From Ancylobacter dichloromethanicus (GTDB taxonomy: Bacteria > Pseudomonadota > Alphaproteobacteria > Rhizobiales > Xanthobacteraceae), in the NCBI RefSeq assembly GCF_018390645.1, contig NZ_JAHBGC010000004.1, forward strand, positions 417,613 to 481,612: a stretch of 64,000 nucleotides of DNA, written 5' to 3'. A program made the translations under genes and the position numbers. Positions 35,544 through 44,186 of this stretch are shown here, in pieces (position 1 is the first letter of the stretch; each line of letters starts with the position of its first letter). The notes beneath the pieces are model-generated. The model was not told the DNA's origin and did not search any database. It saw nothing but the letters and a program-made list of their open reading frames with translations.

Positions 35544-36179
35544 TCAGAGGCTTCTGCCGCTCTGCCGGTATTGCGCCAGCAGTGCGCGCAACAGCGCTTC
35601 CGTCGCCCGGGTGAGGCGTGCCTGCGAGAGGGCGCCGGGGCGCGGCAGGGGGATGTGGACGAACACGACGAGGCGCGGGCCGCCATCGGTCCGGGAGCCC
35701 GAGCGCGCCCAGCCATAGCCGCTCCAGGCCAGTGCGTTGCAGACATAGCGACCCGCCTCGCGCGACAGCCGCGCCGGCACGCCGGCCCCGCGCAGCGCCG
35801 CGAGCAGCGTCGCCGGGGTGGCACTCGGCGCCCGTTGCGCCGGGGCGCCGGGTTCCAGCGGGCGGGAGGCCGGCCGGCGGCCCGCCACGTCGGGAAAGAC
35901 GCCGGTGGCGTTGCGCGCCACGCATTCAATTGAAACGTGGTGGCGCCGCGCGGCGACGCCGAGCATCAGCACGATGTCGGGCGCCAGCCGGTCGAGTGTG
36001 GCGGCAAAAGCCGCCGCCTCGTCCCAGCGGGTGGGCAGCACGCGCGCCTCGATGCGGGCGCCGAGGATCCGGTGGCTGCGGGCCAGCCGCCGCGCGAGCA
36101 CGGCGGAAGGGTTGGCCGGCATGCCGGGAAAGCGGCCGAAGCCGGTGACGAGAAGGCGCGGTGTCCGCCCGAGCGGCAT
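35544..36179 (-). CDS. Pyroglutamyl-peptidase I-like C15 peptidase
   Basis: 211-aa protein of the C15 family, which removes N-terminal pyroglutamate from peptides. The expected catalytic residues are all seen: Glu in HVSIECVARN, Cys in AGRYVCNALAWSG, and His in VFVHIPLPRP. The N-terminal GFGRFPGMPANPSA fits GFEPFGG-NPS. The central region is Pro/Arg-rich and longer than in the textbook enzyme, so the substrate may differ. The ATG at 36179 overlaps the receiver gene stop, so it is coupled to it. Confidence 0.8.
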   Translation of the reverse strand: MPLGRTPRLLVTGFGRFPGMPANPSAVLARRLARSHRILGARIEARVLPTRWDEAAAFAATLDRLAPDIVLMLGVAARRHHVSIECVARNATGVFPDVAGRRPASRPLEPGAPAQRAPSATPATLLAALRGAGVPARLSREAGRYVCNALAWSGYGWARSGSRTDGGPRLVVFVHIPLPRPGALSQARLTRATEALLRALLAQYRQSGRSL

Positions 36180-36565
36180 CAGGCCGCGCGAGCATCCAGC
36201 GCGCGCGCGAGCGCGCCGTGCAGGTCGGCGAGTTGGAACGGCTTGTTCAGCACTGGCCAGGAGCGCCAGGCGGCATCGATGGCGCCGTCCGTATAGCCGG
36301 TGGAGAACACGATCGGGATGCCGTGGCCGGCAATCGCCTCGGCGATGGCGTAACTGTGCCCGGTACCCAGATTGAGGTCGAGCATGGCGACGTCGATCTC
36401 GCCATGGCGCGAAGCGACGAAATTCAGCGCGTCGTCCGAACGCGATTCATTGCCGACGACGGTGGCGCCCAGTTCCTCGAGCATGCCCTCGATCATCATG
36501 GCTACCAACGTTTCGTCCTCGACGATGAAGACGCGCCGGCCTGACAGCGTGGGCTGATCCCCCAT
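36179..36565 (-). CDS. Single-domain response regulator (REC)
   Basis: 128-aa protein made of one receiver domain. The acidic pair is in FIVEDETLV, the phosphoacceptor Asp in VAMLDLNLG, Thr in VFSTGYTDG, and Lys in VLNKPFQL. It lacks an output domain, so it may act by protein contact or phosphate shuttling, as with CpdR- or DivK-type proteins. The histidine kinase partner is not next to it. ATG 36565 is favoured; a longer in-frame start at 36631 is possible. It overlaps the peptidase start. Confidence 0.85.
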   Translation of the reverse strand: MGDQPTLSGRRVFIVEDETLVAMMIEGMLEELGATVVGNESRSDDALNFVASRHGEIDVAMLDLNLGTGHSYAIAEAIAGHGIPIVFSTGYTDGAIDAAWRSWPVLNKPFQLADLHGALARALDARAA

Positions 36566-36679
36566 GGTAATAACGTAGCCCCCTTCGGTCGAACCTGCCT
36601 GTGCGGCGCCGACCGCCGTCCCGTTGCCCAACTTTGCAATATTGTTCCATCATTTCGGCTTTTTTGGGAGTTCACCGGC

Positions 36680-37693
36680 TCAAAGTTCCGGCCAGCCCAA
36701 AAGCGCCGCGATGCGGGAGGCGCCGAGCGTCGGCGAGAGGGTGCCGGCGGCGACGGCGCGCTCGATGGCGGGCCATTGGGCCCGAAGTGCCGGCTCGGCG
36801 CGCATCCGCTCGCGCAGCCGGTCGTCGAACAGGGTCCACATCCATTTGACCTGCTGGGCGCTGCGCCGCGCCTCCAGCGCGCCGGCGGCCTCGCTGCGCG
36901 CGCGATGCAGGAGCACCTGCGCCCACAGCGCCTCGATACCCTCGCCGGTGAGCCCGGAATAGGTGAGCACCGGCGTGCTCCAGAACGGCTCGCGCCCGCC
37001 CAGAACATGCAGCGCCGCCCGGTATTCGCTCGCCGCCGCCCGCGCGCGGGCGAGGTTGGCGCCGTCGGCCTTGTTCACCGCGACGATGTCGGCCAGTTCG
37101 ATGATGCCCTTCTTGATGCCCTGCAATTCGTCGCCGGCGCCGGGCAGCATGAGCACGAGAAAAGTGTCGGTCATGTCGGACACGGCGGTTTCCGACTGGC
37201 CGACGCCCACCGTCTCCACCAGCACCACGTCATAGCCAGCTGCCTCGCACAGCAGCAGGGTCTCGCGTGTGCGCGCCGCGACCCCGCCCAGCGTGCCGGC
37301 GGCCGGCGAGGGGCGGATGAAGGCGCGCTCATCCATCGACAGGCGGGCCATGCGGGTCTTGTCGCCGAGGATCGAGCCGCCGGTCCGCGTCGAGGACGGG
37401 TCGACCGCCAGCACCGCGACGCGGTGGCCCTGCGCGAGGAGATGGCAGCCGAGCGAATCGATGGTGGTCGACTTGCCCACCCCCGGCACGCCGGTGATGC
37501 CGACGCGGATTCCTGCAGCTTGACGTGCAGCTTGATGTGGCAGCAGCGCCTGCAGCAGTTCGCCAGCCAATGCGCGATGCTGCGCCTTGCGCGATTCGAC
37601 CAGCGTGATGGCACGGGCCAGCGTGGCGCGGTGCCCTTGGCGGACACCGTCGACCAGTTCGTCGAGCGCGGGAAGCGGGGCGGCGTGGATCAA
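36680..37693 (-). CDS. meaB: MeaB-like GTPase chaperone (methylmalonyl-CoA mutase)
   Basis: 337-aa G3E-type GTPase. The P-loop GVPGVGKST, the switch VLAVDPSSTRTGGSILGDKTRM, ETVGVGQSE and the NKAD motif are intact. MeaB protects and loads cobalamin-dependent acyl-CoA mutases in the propionate or ethylmalonyl-CoA pathway. The start codon is TTG at 37693 without a clear ribosome site; internal start codons would remove conserved residues. No mutase gene is close. It precedes the receiver gene by 114 nt on the same strand. Confidence 0.92.
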   Translation of the reverse strand: MIHAAPLPALDELVDGVRQGHRATLARAITLVESRKAQHRALAGELLQALLPHQAARQAAGIRVGITGVPGVGKSTTIDSLGCHLLAQGHRVAVLAVDPSSTRTGGSILGDKTRMARLSMDERAFIRPSPAAGTLGGVAARTRETLLLCEAAGYDVVLVETVGVGQSETAVSDMTDTFLVLMLPGAGDELQGIKKGIIELADIVAVNKADGANLARARAAASEYRAALHVLGGREPFWSTPVLTYSGLTGEGIEALWAQVLLHRARSEAAGALEARRSAQQVKWMWTLFDDRLRERMRAEPALRAQWPAIERAVAAGTLSPTLGASRIAALLGWPEL

Positions 37694-37780
37694 AACGGGG
37701 GCCTGCGCGTTGTCGGAATGATGCTAGCAGCCGAGCCTTTGCCTGACGAGGCAGGGACGTTGTTTCAACAGGAGACCCCC

Positions 37781-37984
37781 ATGAACTGGGATCGGATTGA
37801 AGGCAACTGGAAGCAGGTCAAGGGTCAGGTGCGCCAGCAATGGGGCAAGCTGACCGACGACGACCTGGATCGCCTGCATGGCAAGCGCGAGGAACTCGAA
37901 GGGGTTCTGCAGGAACGCTATGGCCTCGCCAAGGACGAAGCCAACCGCCAGGTCGACGAGTGGTCCCGCCGCTTCAAGATGTGA
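37781..37984 (+). CDS. CsbD family stress protein
   Basis: 67-aa acidic helical protein. It starts MNWDRIEGNWKQVKGQVRQQWGKLTDDDL, the classical CsbD/YjbJ pattern, then LDRLHGKREELEGVLQERYG. CsbD proteins accumulate under general stress; their molecular job is unknown. AGGAG lies ten bases before the ATG. A terminator follows at 38036. Confidence 0.95.
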   Translation: MNWDRIEGNWKQVKGQVRQQWGKLTDDDLDRLHGKREELEGVLQERYGLAKDEANRQVDEWSRRFKM

Positions 37985-38035
37985 CCGCTGCGCCGCATGA
38001 CGAGGCGGGATAGCCTCGTTCGGGCAAAGAAATCG

Positions 38036-38063
38036 CCCCCGCCATCCGGTGGGGGCCTTTTTG
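38036..38063. terminator. Shared terminator after csbD and the aminotransferase gene
   Basis: A 9-bp GC-rich stem with one G-T pair and an ATCC loop, followed by TTTTT on the plus strand and by T-rich sequence on the minus strand, so it can serve both converging genes. Confidence 0.85.
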
Positions 38064-38065
38064 AG

Positions 38066-38926
38066 TCAGGAATGGGCGAACTCCCAGTAGAGTTCGCGCG
38101 CGCGCCGAAAGACCGGCCCCGGCTGGAGGTCGCGGTCTTCGATCCGCGTCACCGGCGTGACCTTGGAATAGTTGCCGGTGGAGAATATCTCGTCCGCCTC
38201 CAGGAAATCGCGCCAGGTCAGCGCTCCCTCGACCACCTCGACTCCCGCCTCGCGCAGCAGGTTCAGCGTGCGGGTACGGGTGATGCCGGCCAGAAACGTG
38301 CCATTCGGTGCCGGAGTGAAGGCGACGCCGTCCCTCGCCAGAAACACGTTGGCGGTCGCGAGTTCGGCGACATTGCCCAGCATGTCGCAGAGCACGGCAT
38401 TGTCGAAGCCGCGCCGATGCGCTTCCACCAGCGCCCGGCTGTTGTTGGGATAGAGGCAGCCGGCCTTGGCGTCGGTAACGGCGCATTCGAGGGTCGGGCG
38501 GCGGTAGTGCGACAGGGTGATCGCGGTGCCGTGGTCCGGGCTCGGCATGCCGGCCTCATAAAGGCTGAGGCACCAGCGGGTGGATTCGGGGTCGGCATCG
38601 ACCGTGCGGGCGCCGGGATATTCCGCCCAGTACATCGGGCGGATGTAGAGCGCGGCGCCGGGGGCGAAACGCTTGATCCCCTCATGGGTCAGTTCGACCC
38701 ATTTCTCCACCGAGACCAGAGGCTTGAGCCCCATCGCCAATGCCGAGCGATTCACCCGCTCGCAGTGCAGGGCGAGGTCCGGCGCCACCCCCTCGAAGGC
38801 GCGGGCACCGTCGAACACCGAGGTTCCGAGCCAGGCGGCATGGGTGCGCACACCCATGATCGGGATGTTGCCCTCCTGCCACTCGCCGTTGAAGAAGCTC
38901 CAGGTCCGGGTCCAGTGATGCGACAT
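38066..38926 (-). CDS. ilvE: Branched-chain amino acid aminotransferase
   Basis: 286-aa class IV PLP aminotransferase, which interconverts Leu/Ile/Val with their keto acids. The N-terminal part shows WLGTSVFDGARAFEG, then YIRPMYWAEYPGA. The PLP Lys is in DAKAGCLYPNNSRAL, and AELATANVFLARDG plus GITRTRTLNLLREAGVEVVE are typical. The ATG at 38926 lies 7 nt after the dipeptidase stop, so the two may be cotranscribed. A related D-amino-acid or 4-amino-4-deoxychorismate enzyme cannot be fully excluded. Confidence 0.85.
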   Translation of the reverse strand: MSHHWTRTWSFFNGEWQEGNIPIMGVRTHAAWLGTSVFDGARAFEGVAPDLALHCERVNRSALAMGLKPLVSVEKWVELTHEGIKRFAPGAALYIRPMYWAEYPGARTVDADPESTRWCLSLYEAGMPSPDHGTAITLSHYRRPTLECAVTDAKAGCLYPNNSRALVEAHRRGFDNAVLCDMLGNVAELATANVFLARDGVAFTPAPNGTFLAGITRTRTLNLLREAGVEVVEGALTWRDFLEADEIFSTGNYSKVTPVTRIEDRDLQPGPVFRRARELYWEFAHS

Positions 38927-38933
38927 GCGTCCG

Positions 38934-40331
38934 CTACTCCGCCAGCGCGGCCAGGATGCGAACCCAGCTGCGGATGCCCTTGTGGAACGAGGTGAGGTCG
39001 TATTTCTCGTTCGGCGAATGGATGCGGTCGTCGTCCAGCGAGAAGCCGACCAGCAGCGTGTCCTGCCCGAGCACCTTCTTGAACTGGCCGACCACCGGAA
39101 TCGAGCCGCCTTCGCCGACCGTGACCGGCGGCGTGCCCCATTCGGCTTCCAGCGCCCTGGCGGCCTTGGCAAGGTCGGGATTGTCATGGCGCACCGCCAC
39201 CGCCGCGCTGCCTTCGCCGCCGAGGAACTCGACCGTGCAGTCATCCGGCAGTTGCGCGCGGACGAACGCCCGCACCGCGTCGCGAACCTGCACCGGGTCC
39301 TGGTTGGCGACCAGCCGGCAGGAGATCTTGGCGGTGGCGATGGAGGGGATGACGGTCTTCGAGCCTTCGCCGGTGTAGCCGCCCCACAGGCCGTTGACCT
39401 CGAAGGTCGGGCGCGAGGAGATCATCTCGATGAGCAGGCGGTCCTTTTCGCCGATCGGGTTGGCGAGGCCGATGGGGCCGAGGAAGTTCGCCGGCGTCAG
39501 GTCAAGCTTCGACCACGCCTCGCGGGCGTAGTCGGGCGGCTCGACGACGCCGTCATAGAAGCCGGGAATGGCGATGCGCCCGTCCGGTCCGTGCACGGCG
39601 GCGATGATCTTCGCGATAATGTGCAGCGGGTTGGCGGCGGCCCCGCCATAATAGCCCGAATGCAGGTCGCGGTCGGCGCAGCGGATGACAAATTCGTCAT
39701 GCATCAGCCCGCGCAGCGACAGGATGATGGAGGGCGTCTGCGGGTCCCACATGCCGGTGTCGCAGACGAGGGCGAGGTCGGCCTTCAGCGCGTCCTTGTG
39801 AGCATGGAGGAACGGGCCGATATTGGCCGAGCCGCTCTCCTCCTCGCCCTCGACCACCAGCGTGACCTCGACCGGCAAGCGGCCGGTGGCGCGCAGGAAG
39901 GCGCGGCACGCCTCGACGAAGGTCATCACCTGGCCCTTGTCGTCGGCCGATCCGCGCGCGACGATACGCTTCACACCGTCCGCGTTCTCGACGATGCGGG
40001 GCTCGAAGGGCGGGCTCTCCCACAGGTCGAGCGGGTCGACCGGCTGCACGTCGTAATGGCCGTAGAACATCACCCGCCGCGCCGCGCTGCCGGTGGAGGT
40101 GCCGGTGACGACGGGGTGTCCTTGTGTGTCGTTGAGCTTTGCCGACAGGCCGAGCGAGGCGAGGTCGTCCACCAGCCACTGGCCGGCGCGCCGGCACTCG
40201 GCGGCATAGGCGCGGTCGGTCGAGATGGAGGGGATGCGCAGGAAGGCGAACAGGCGCTCGATGCTGGCATTGAGGTCGGCGTCGACAGTGGCGAGGACAC
40301 GGTCGAGGTCTGTCTTGGTAAGAGCGGCCAT
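38934..40331 (-). CDS. M20-family dipeptidase
   Basis: 465-aa M20/M25/M40 metallopeptidase. The metal-binding residues are in MFYGHYDVQPVDP (His, Asp), ARGSADDKGQVM (Asp), VVEGEEESGS (Glu-Glu) and RIHSPNEKYDL (His). It probably splits dipeptides with the help of two Zn or Mn ions in the cytoplasm. AAGGA lies seven bases before the ATG at 40331. It is followed closely by the aminotransferase gene, as in a nutrient peptide-to-amino-acid route, though the two may be independent. Confidence 0.93.
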   Translation of the reverse strand: MAALTKTDLDRVLATVDADLNASIERLFAFLRIPSISTDRAYAAECRRAGQWLVDDLASLGLSAKLNDTQGHPVVTGTSTGSAARRVMFYGHYDVQPVDPLDLWESPPFEPRIVENADGVKRIVARGSADDKGQVMTFVEACRAFLRATGRLPVEVTLVVEGEEESGSANIGPFLHAHKDALKADLALVCDTGMWDPQTPSIILSLRGLMHDEFVIRCADRDLHSGYYGGAAANPLHIIAKIIAAVHGPDGRIAIPGFYDGVVEPPDYAREAWSKLDLTPANFLGPIGLANPIGEKDRLLIEMISSRPTFEVNGLWGGYTGEGSKTVIPSIATAKISCRLVANQDPVQVRDAVRAFVRAQLPDDCTVEFLGGEGSAAVAVRHDNPDLAKAARALEAEWGTPPVTVGEGGSIPVVGQFKKVLGQDTLLVGFSLDDDRIHSPNEKYDLTSFHKGIRSWVRILAALAE

Positions 40332-40369
40332 GGCCGGAATCCTTGTCGTTTTCTGGAAGGCCTTTTCCG

Positions 40370-40454
40370 CCTCATCGCCGGGCTTGACCCGGGGACCCAG
40401 ATACCTTGCGCCTTAGTCAAGGGCCGGGTGGCCGGGTCAGGCCCGGCCATGAGG
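40370..40454. repeat. Palindromic intergenic repeat, copy 3
   Basis: Inverted repeat, 31-nt arms (40370-40400 and 40424-40454), around a ~23-nt centre. The left arm reads CGCCGGGCTTGACCCGGGG then ACCCAG; the right arm is its complement with a few mismatches. Same family as copies 1 and 2. It lies between the dipeptidase and the HerA-like gene. Confidence 0.8.
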
Positions 40455-40467
40455 GTGTGCCGGGAGC

Positions 40468-42006
40468 TTACCGCCGCCGGGCACCGCCGAGAACGTTACG
40501 CAATATGGCCCTGGTGACCTCGTTGGTGACCTGCCGCGTCACCTGGTTGACCATTCTCTCGCCGACGCTCATACCGCCGCGCGGACCGCGGCGGAAGAGT
40601 CCGCCTAGGGTGTCGGACAACCATCCCCCGCCCCCGGCGGCATCGGCCTGCGTGGGCGCCGGCGCTGGCGCGCCCTCGGCGGGGGAACTTTGCTCGGCGC
40701 GCTTGGCGAGCATCTCATAGGCCGACTCGCGGTCCAGCGTCTCGTCATAGAGCCCGCGTACCGGGCTCTGGGCGATGGCGACCTTGCGCAGTTCCGGCGT
40801 GATCGGTCCGACCCGGGCGGCGGGCGGGGCGATCAGCGTGCGCTCGACGATGGAGGGCGTGCCGTTGCCCTCAAGTGTCGAGACCAGCGCCTCACCCTTT
40901 CCGAGCTCGGTGATGACCTGGGCGGTGTCCAGCTTCGGGTTGGGGCGGAAGGTGTCGGCCGCCGCCTTCACCGCCTTCTGGTCGCGCGGGGTGAAGGCGC
41001 GCAGCGCGTGCTGCACGCGGTTGCCGAGCTGGGCGAGCACGCTTTCCGGCACATCGAGCGGGTTCTGGGTGACGAAATAGACGCCCACCCCCTTGGAGCG
41101 GATGAGCCGCACTACCTGCTCGACCTTCTGCAGCAGCGCCTTGGGCGCCTCGTCGAACAGCAGATGCGCCTCGTCGAAGAAGAACACCACTCTGGGCTTG
41201 TCCGGGTCGCCGACCTCGGGCAGTTCCTCGAACAGTTCGGACAGCAGCCACAGCAGGAAGGAGGCGTAGAGCTGGGGCGAGCCCATCAGCCGATCGGCCG
41301 CGAGCAGCGAGATGGTGCCGTAGCCCGAGCGCCGATCGACCCGCATGATGTCGCTGATCTTCAGCGCCGGCTCACCGAAGAACTTGTCCGCGCCCTGATT
41401 TTCCAGCACCAGCAGGGAGCGCTGGATGGCGCCGACGGTAGCGGGAGAGACATTGCCATAGGTGGTGGTGAGCTTGGCCGCGTTCTCCGCCACGAAGGCG
41501 AGCATGGCGCGCAGGTCCTTGAGGTCGAGCAGCAGCAGGCCCTGCTCGTCGGCGATGCGGAAGACGACGTTGAGCACGCCTTCCTGCACGTCGTTGAGGT
41601 TCATCAGCCGCGCCAGCAGCAGCGGCCCCATCTCCGAAACGGTGGCGCGCACCGGGTGACCCTGCTCGCCGAACAGGTCCCAGAAGATCACCGGGAACTC
41701 GTCCGGCACATAGTCGACGCCGATTTCCTCGCAGCGCTTGACGATCCAGTCCTGCCCCTCGCCGGGCATGGCGACACCGGAGAGGTCGCCCTTGATGTCG
41801 GCGGCGAAGACCGGCACCCCGGCGCGGGAGAAGCCTTCCGCCAGCGTCTGCAGCGTCACCGTCTTGCCGGTGCCGGTGGCGCCGGTGGCGAGGCCGTGCC
41901 GGTTGGCGAGCTTGAGCGTGAGGTATTCGGGCTTGCCTTCGGATCGGCCGCCATCGCCCGATGTGCTTCGGCCGACAAAAATCCTGCCGTCAACGTCCCC
42001 GGACAT
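40468..42006 (-). CDS. HerA/YjgR-type ATPase (DUF853)
   Basis: 512-aa P-loop ATPase of the HerA-FtsK superfamily. Walker A is [12 protein letters not shown], Walker B is [12 protein letters not shown], and the arginine-side motif [24 protein letters not shown] is typical of YjgR/DUF853. The role of YjgR is not settled; DNA-motor activity is inferred. The C terminus has an Ala/Pro/Gly-rich linker and a final short helix ([21 protein letters not shown]). The ATG at 42006 has GGGGAG upstream. It is divergent from folP. Confidence 0.9.
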   Translation of the reverse strand: MSGDVDGRIFVGRSTSGDGGRSEGKPEYLTLKLANRHGLATGATGTGKTVTLQTLAEGFSRAGVPVFAADIKGDLSGVAMPGEGQDWIVKRCEEIGVDYVPDEFPVIFWDLFGEQGHPVRATVSEMGPLLLARLMNLNDVQEGVLNVVFRIADEQGLLLLDLKDLRAMLAFVAENAAKLTTTYGNVSPATVGAIQRSLLVLENQGADKFFGEPALKISDIMRVDRRSGYGTISLLAADRLMGSPQLYASFLLWLLSELFEELPEVGDPDKPRVVFFFDEAHLLFDEAPKALLQKVEQVVRLIRSKGVGVYFVTQNPLDVPESVLAQLGNRVQHALRAFTPRDQKAVKAAADTFRPNPKLDTAQVITELGKGEALVSTLEGNGTPSIVERTLIAPPAARVGPITPELRKVAIAQSPVRGLYDETLDRESAYEMLAKRAEQSSPAEGAPAPAPTQADAAGGGGWLSDTLGGLFRRGPRGGMSVGERMVNQVTRQVTNEVTRAILRNVLGGARRR

Positions 42007-42202
42007 GGCCGTCTCCCCCGCACGCTCGCAATGCCTCCTTTAGAGCGCAGGCGAGGGCGGTTCGGCAAGCGGGGGCGATGGAGATGGCGGCCACTGCCGG
42101 GCTCGTCCCGGCCGTGACGGGCTGCATGGTTTTGACGGCAGGCGCTTGCGTTCCGCGTAGCGGCGGGCGATTTGGAGGCGAGACAGCAACGCCGGGAACA
42201 AG

Positions 42203-43045
42203 ATGGCTCCTCTCACTCCGCCCACCCAGCGCATCTTCGAGGCGCGCGGCCGCCGGCTGAACTATGCCGGCCGCACACTGGTGATGGGCATCCTCAACGT
42301 GACGCCGGATTCTTTCTCCGATGGCGGGCGAAGCGCTGTGCTCGACGACGCCCTCGCCAACGCGCATCGCCTCGTGGCGGAAGGAGCGGACATTCTCGAC
42401 ATTGGCGGCGAATCGACCCGGCCCGGCCACACGCCGGTGCCGGCCGAGGAGGAGATGGCGCGCGTGCTGCCGGCGGTGAAGGCGCTTGCCGCACTGCCGG
42501 TGCCGATTTCCGTCGATACCCAGAAGGCTGTGGTCGCCGCCGCCGCGCTCAAGGCCGGGGCGAGCATCGTCAACGACATATGGGGGCTGATGGGCGACCC
42601 GGAGATGGCGCGAGTGGCGGCCGCCCATGACGCCGGCGTGGTGGCGATGCACAACCGCGCCAGCGTCGACCCGAATGTGGATATCGTCGCCGACATTCTC
42701 GGCTTCTTCGACCAGTCACTGGAGCGGGCGGCACGCGCCGGCATCCGCCCCGAGCGCATCAGCCTCGACCCCGGCATCGGCTTCGGCAAGACCTTCGAGC
42801 AGAATCTCAAGGCGCTGGCCTCGCTCGAGGTCTTCAGCCGGCTCGGCTTCCCGCTGCTGCTCGGCACTTCCCGCAAATCGCTGATCGGCAAGGTGATCGA
42901 GGCTACGCCGGCCGAGCGGCTGCCGGGCACCATCGCCTCGAATGTGATCGGGATTCTGGCCGGCTGCGCCATCATCCGCGTGCATGACGTGGCGGCGCAT
43001 GTGCAGGCGGTGCGGGTGACGGAGGCGATCCGGAATGCCTCCTAG
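42203..43045 (+). CDS. folP: Dihydropteroate synthase
   Basis: 280-aa TIM-barrel enzyme of folate synthesis, joining 6-hydroxymethyl-dihydropterin pyrophosphate with p-aminobenzoate. Marked by VMGILNVTPDSFSDGG, IDILDIGGESTRPG-like (ADILDIGGESTRPG), SIVNDIWGL, VAMHNR and LLLGTSRKSLIG. It is the usual sulfonamide target. The ATG at 42203 is clear of upstream overlap. It overlaps the folK start by 11 nt; no folB gene lies between them. Confidence 0.96.
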   Translation: MAPLTPPTQRIFEARGRRLNYAGRTLVMGILNVTPDSFSDGGRSAVLDDALANAHRLVAEGADILDIGGESTRPGHTPVPAEEEMARVLPAVKALAALPVPISVDTQKAVVAAAALKAGASIVNDIWGLMGDPEMARVAAAHDAGVVAMHNRASVDPNVDIVADILGFFDQSLERAARAGIRPERISLDPGIGFGKTFEQNLKALASLEVFSRLGFPLLLGTSRKSLIGKVIEATPAERLPGTIASNVIGILAGCAIIRVHDVAAHVQAVRVTEAIRNAS

Positions 43046-43586
43046 GCTGCCTCCCGAATTCTTCATCCGCCGGCCGCGCAAGGTCGAGAAGCGCGTCGCC
43101 TATCTGTGCCTCGGCTCCAATCTCGGTGATCGGGCGGGGACCATGGCGAAGGCTGTGGGACTGATCGCCCGCGCGGGGCTCAAGATCATCGCCCGCTCTT
43201 CGCTCTACGAGACCCCGCCCTGGGGCCCGGTGCCGCAGGGGCCGTATCTCAACATGGTGGTGGCGGTGGAGACCGAGCTTTCGGCGCGGGAATTGCTCAA
43301 CATGCTGCTGGGCGTCGAGCACGCCTTCGGCCGCGACCGCAGCCGCGAGGTGCGCTTCGGGCCGCGCACCATCGACATCGACATTCTGCTCTATGGCGAC
43401 GAGACGATCGCCGAACCGGACCTCGAAATCCCGCATCCGCGCATGATGCAGCGCGCCTTTGCGCTGATTCCGCTGAGCGAACTGGCGCCCGACTTCGTCG
43501 TCGGCGGCGTGGCGGTAAAAGAGGCGTTGCAGGGGCTCGACCGTAGCGGCATCGTCAAGGTCGTGCCCCAGCCGGCAACCTATTGA
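43035..43586 (+). CDS. folK: HPPK, 6-hydroxymethyl-7,8-dihydropterin pyrophosphokinase
   Basis: 183-aa kinase, supplying the pyrophosphorylated pterin for FolP. Typical parts are YLCLGSNLGDR, SSLYETPPWGPVPQGPYLNMVVAVET, HAFGRDRSREVRFGPRTIDIDILLYGDE and IPHPRMMQRAFALIPL. The first ~18 residues are a basic extension, and an internal start is possible but has no better ribosome site. It overlaps the end of folP by 11 nt, so the two are coupled. Confidence 0.96.
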   Translation: MPPRLPPEFFIRRPRKVEKRVAYLCLGSNLGDRAGTMAKAVGLIARAGLKIIARSSLYETPPWGPVPQGPYLNMVVAVETELSARELLNMLLGVEHAFGRDRSREVRFGPRTIDIDILLYGDETIAEPDLEIPHPRMMQRAFALIPLSELAPDFVVGGVAVKEALQGLDRSGIVKVVPQPATY

Positions 43587-43676
43587 ATCGGCGAGGGACG
43601 GCGGATGGCTCCGCCGCCCCCGGCCGTTCGTCGCCCCCTGGGAGGAAAGGGCGCGCCGAACCCCGCGGCACAATCG

Positions 43677-44003
43677 TCAGCGGCACACCCGGACGTCGCG
43701 GTAGTAGGGCTGGCCCCAGCTGTTGTAGAGCGTGCGCGTCTCCATCCAGCAACTCGGGCGGTAATAGTTGTTGGCGGCGCCGGCGGCGATGGCGCCGACG
43801 GCGAGGCCGCCGATGATGCCGGCGGCGACCGCGGCGCCGTTATTGTGGCGGCGCGGGCCGTAATAGTAGCCGGGACCGCCCCAGCCGGGGCCACGCCAGC
43901 CCGGGCCACGCCAGCCATCGGCGGCGGCGGGAACGGCGGTGAGGAGGGTAGCGCCTGCGAGAGCGAGCGCGGCGAGCTTGCTGGTCTTGGTGAAGCGGAT
44001 CAT
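43677..44003 (-). CDS. Small secreted Gly-rich protein
   Basis: 108-aa protein with a signal peptide (residues about 1-28, cleaved near PAAADGW). It continues with a WRGPGW repeat (GWRGPGWRGPGWGGPG), a Gly-zipper-like hydrophobic stretch AVAAGIIGGLAVGAIAAGAA, and a C-terminal pair of Cys. It resembles small Gly-rich outer-membrane or periplasmic proteins common in rhizobia, but no name is certain. The ATG at 44003 has GAGGA nine bases before it. It is divergent from the CorA gene. Confidence 0.75.
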   Translation of the reverse strand: MIRFTKTSKLAALALAGATLLTAVPAAADGWRGPGWRGPGWGGPGYYYGPRRHNNGAAVAAGIIGGLAVGAIAAGAANNYYRPSCWMETRTLYNSWGQPYYRDVRVCR

Positions 44004-44186
44004 GGCGAAATCCTCGGATGAACTCTGCGGGGTCGCTCGCGGGCCGGAAGGCCTTCGACGACGCCACATTAGTCGCCCCTTGCCGAACCCAAACTGAACC
44101 GGCTGTTGCAAAAGGTTCATCAAACTGAACGCATTCCAATCCGTGCGTTCATCCGGCATTCATTCCGGAAACGAGGAGCGAGAACG

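Noticed and set aside
42093..42115. Possible fourth, half copy of the palindromic repeat upstream of folP
   Set aside because: Only one short arm (CCGGGCTCGTCCCGG-like) with no matching second arm, so it may be chance.
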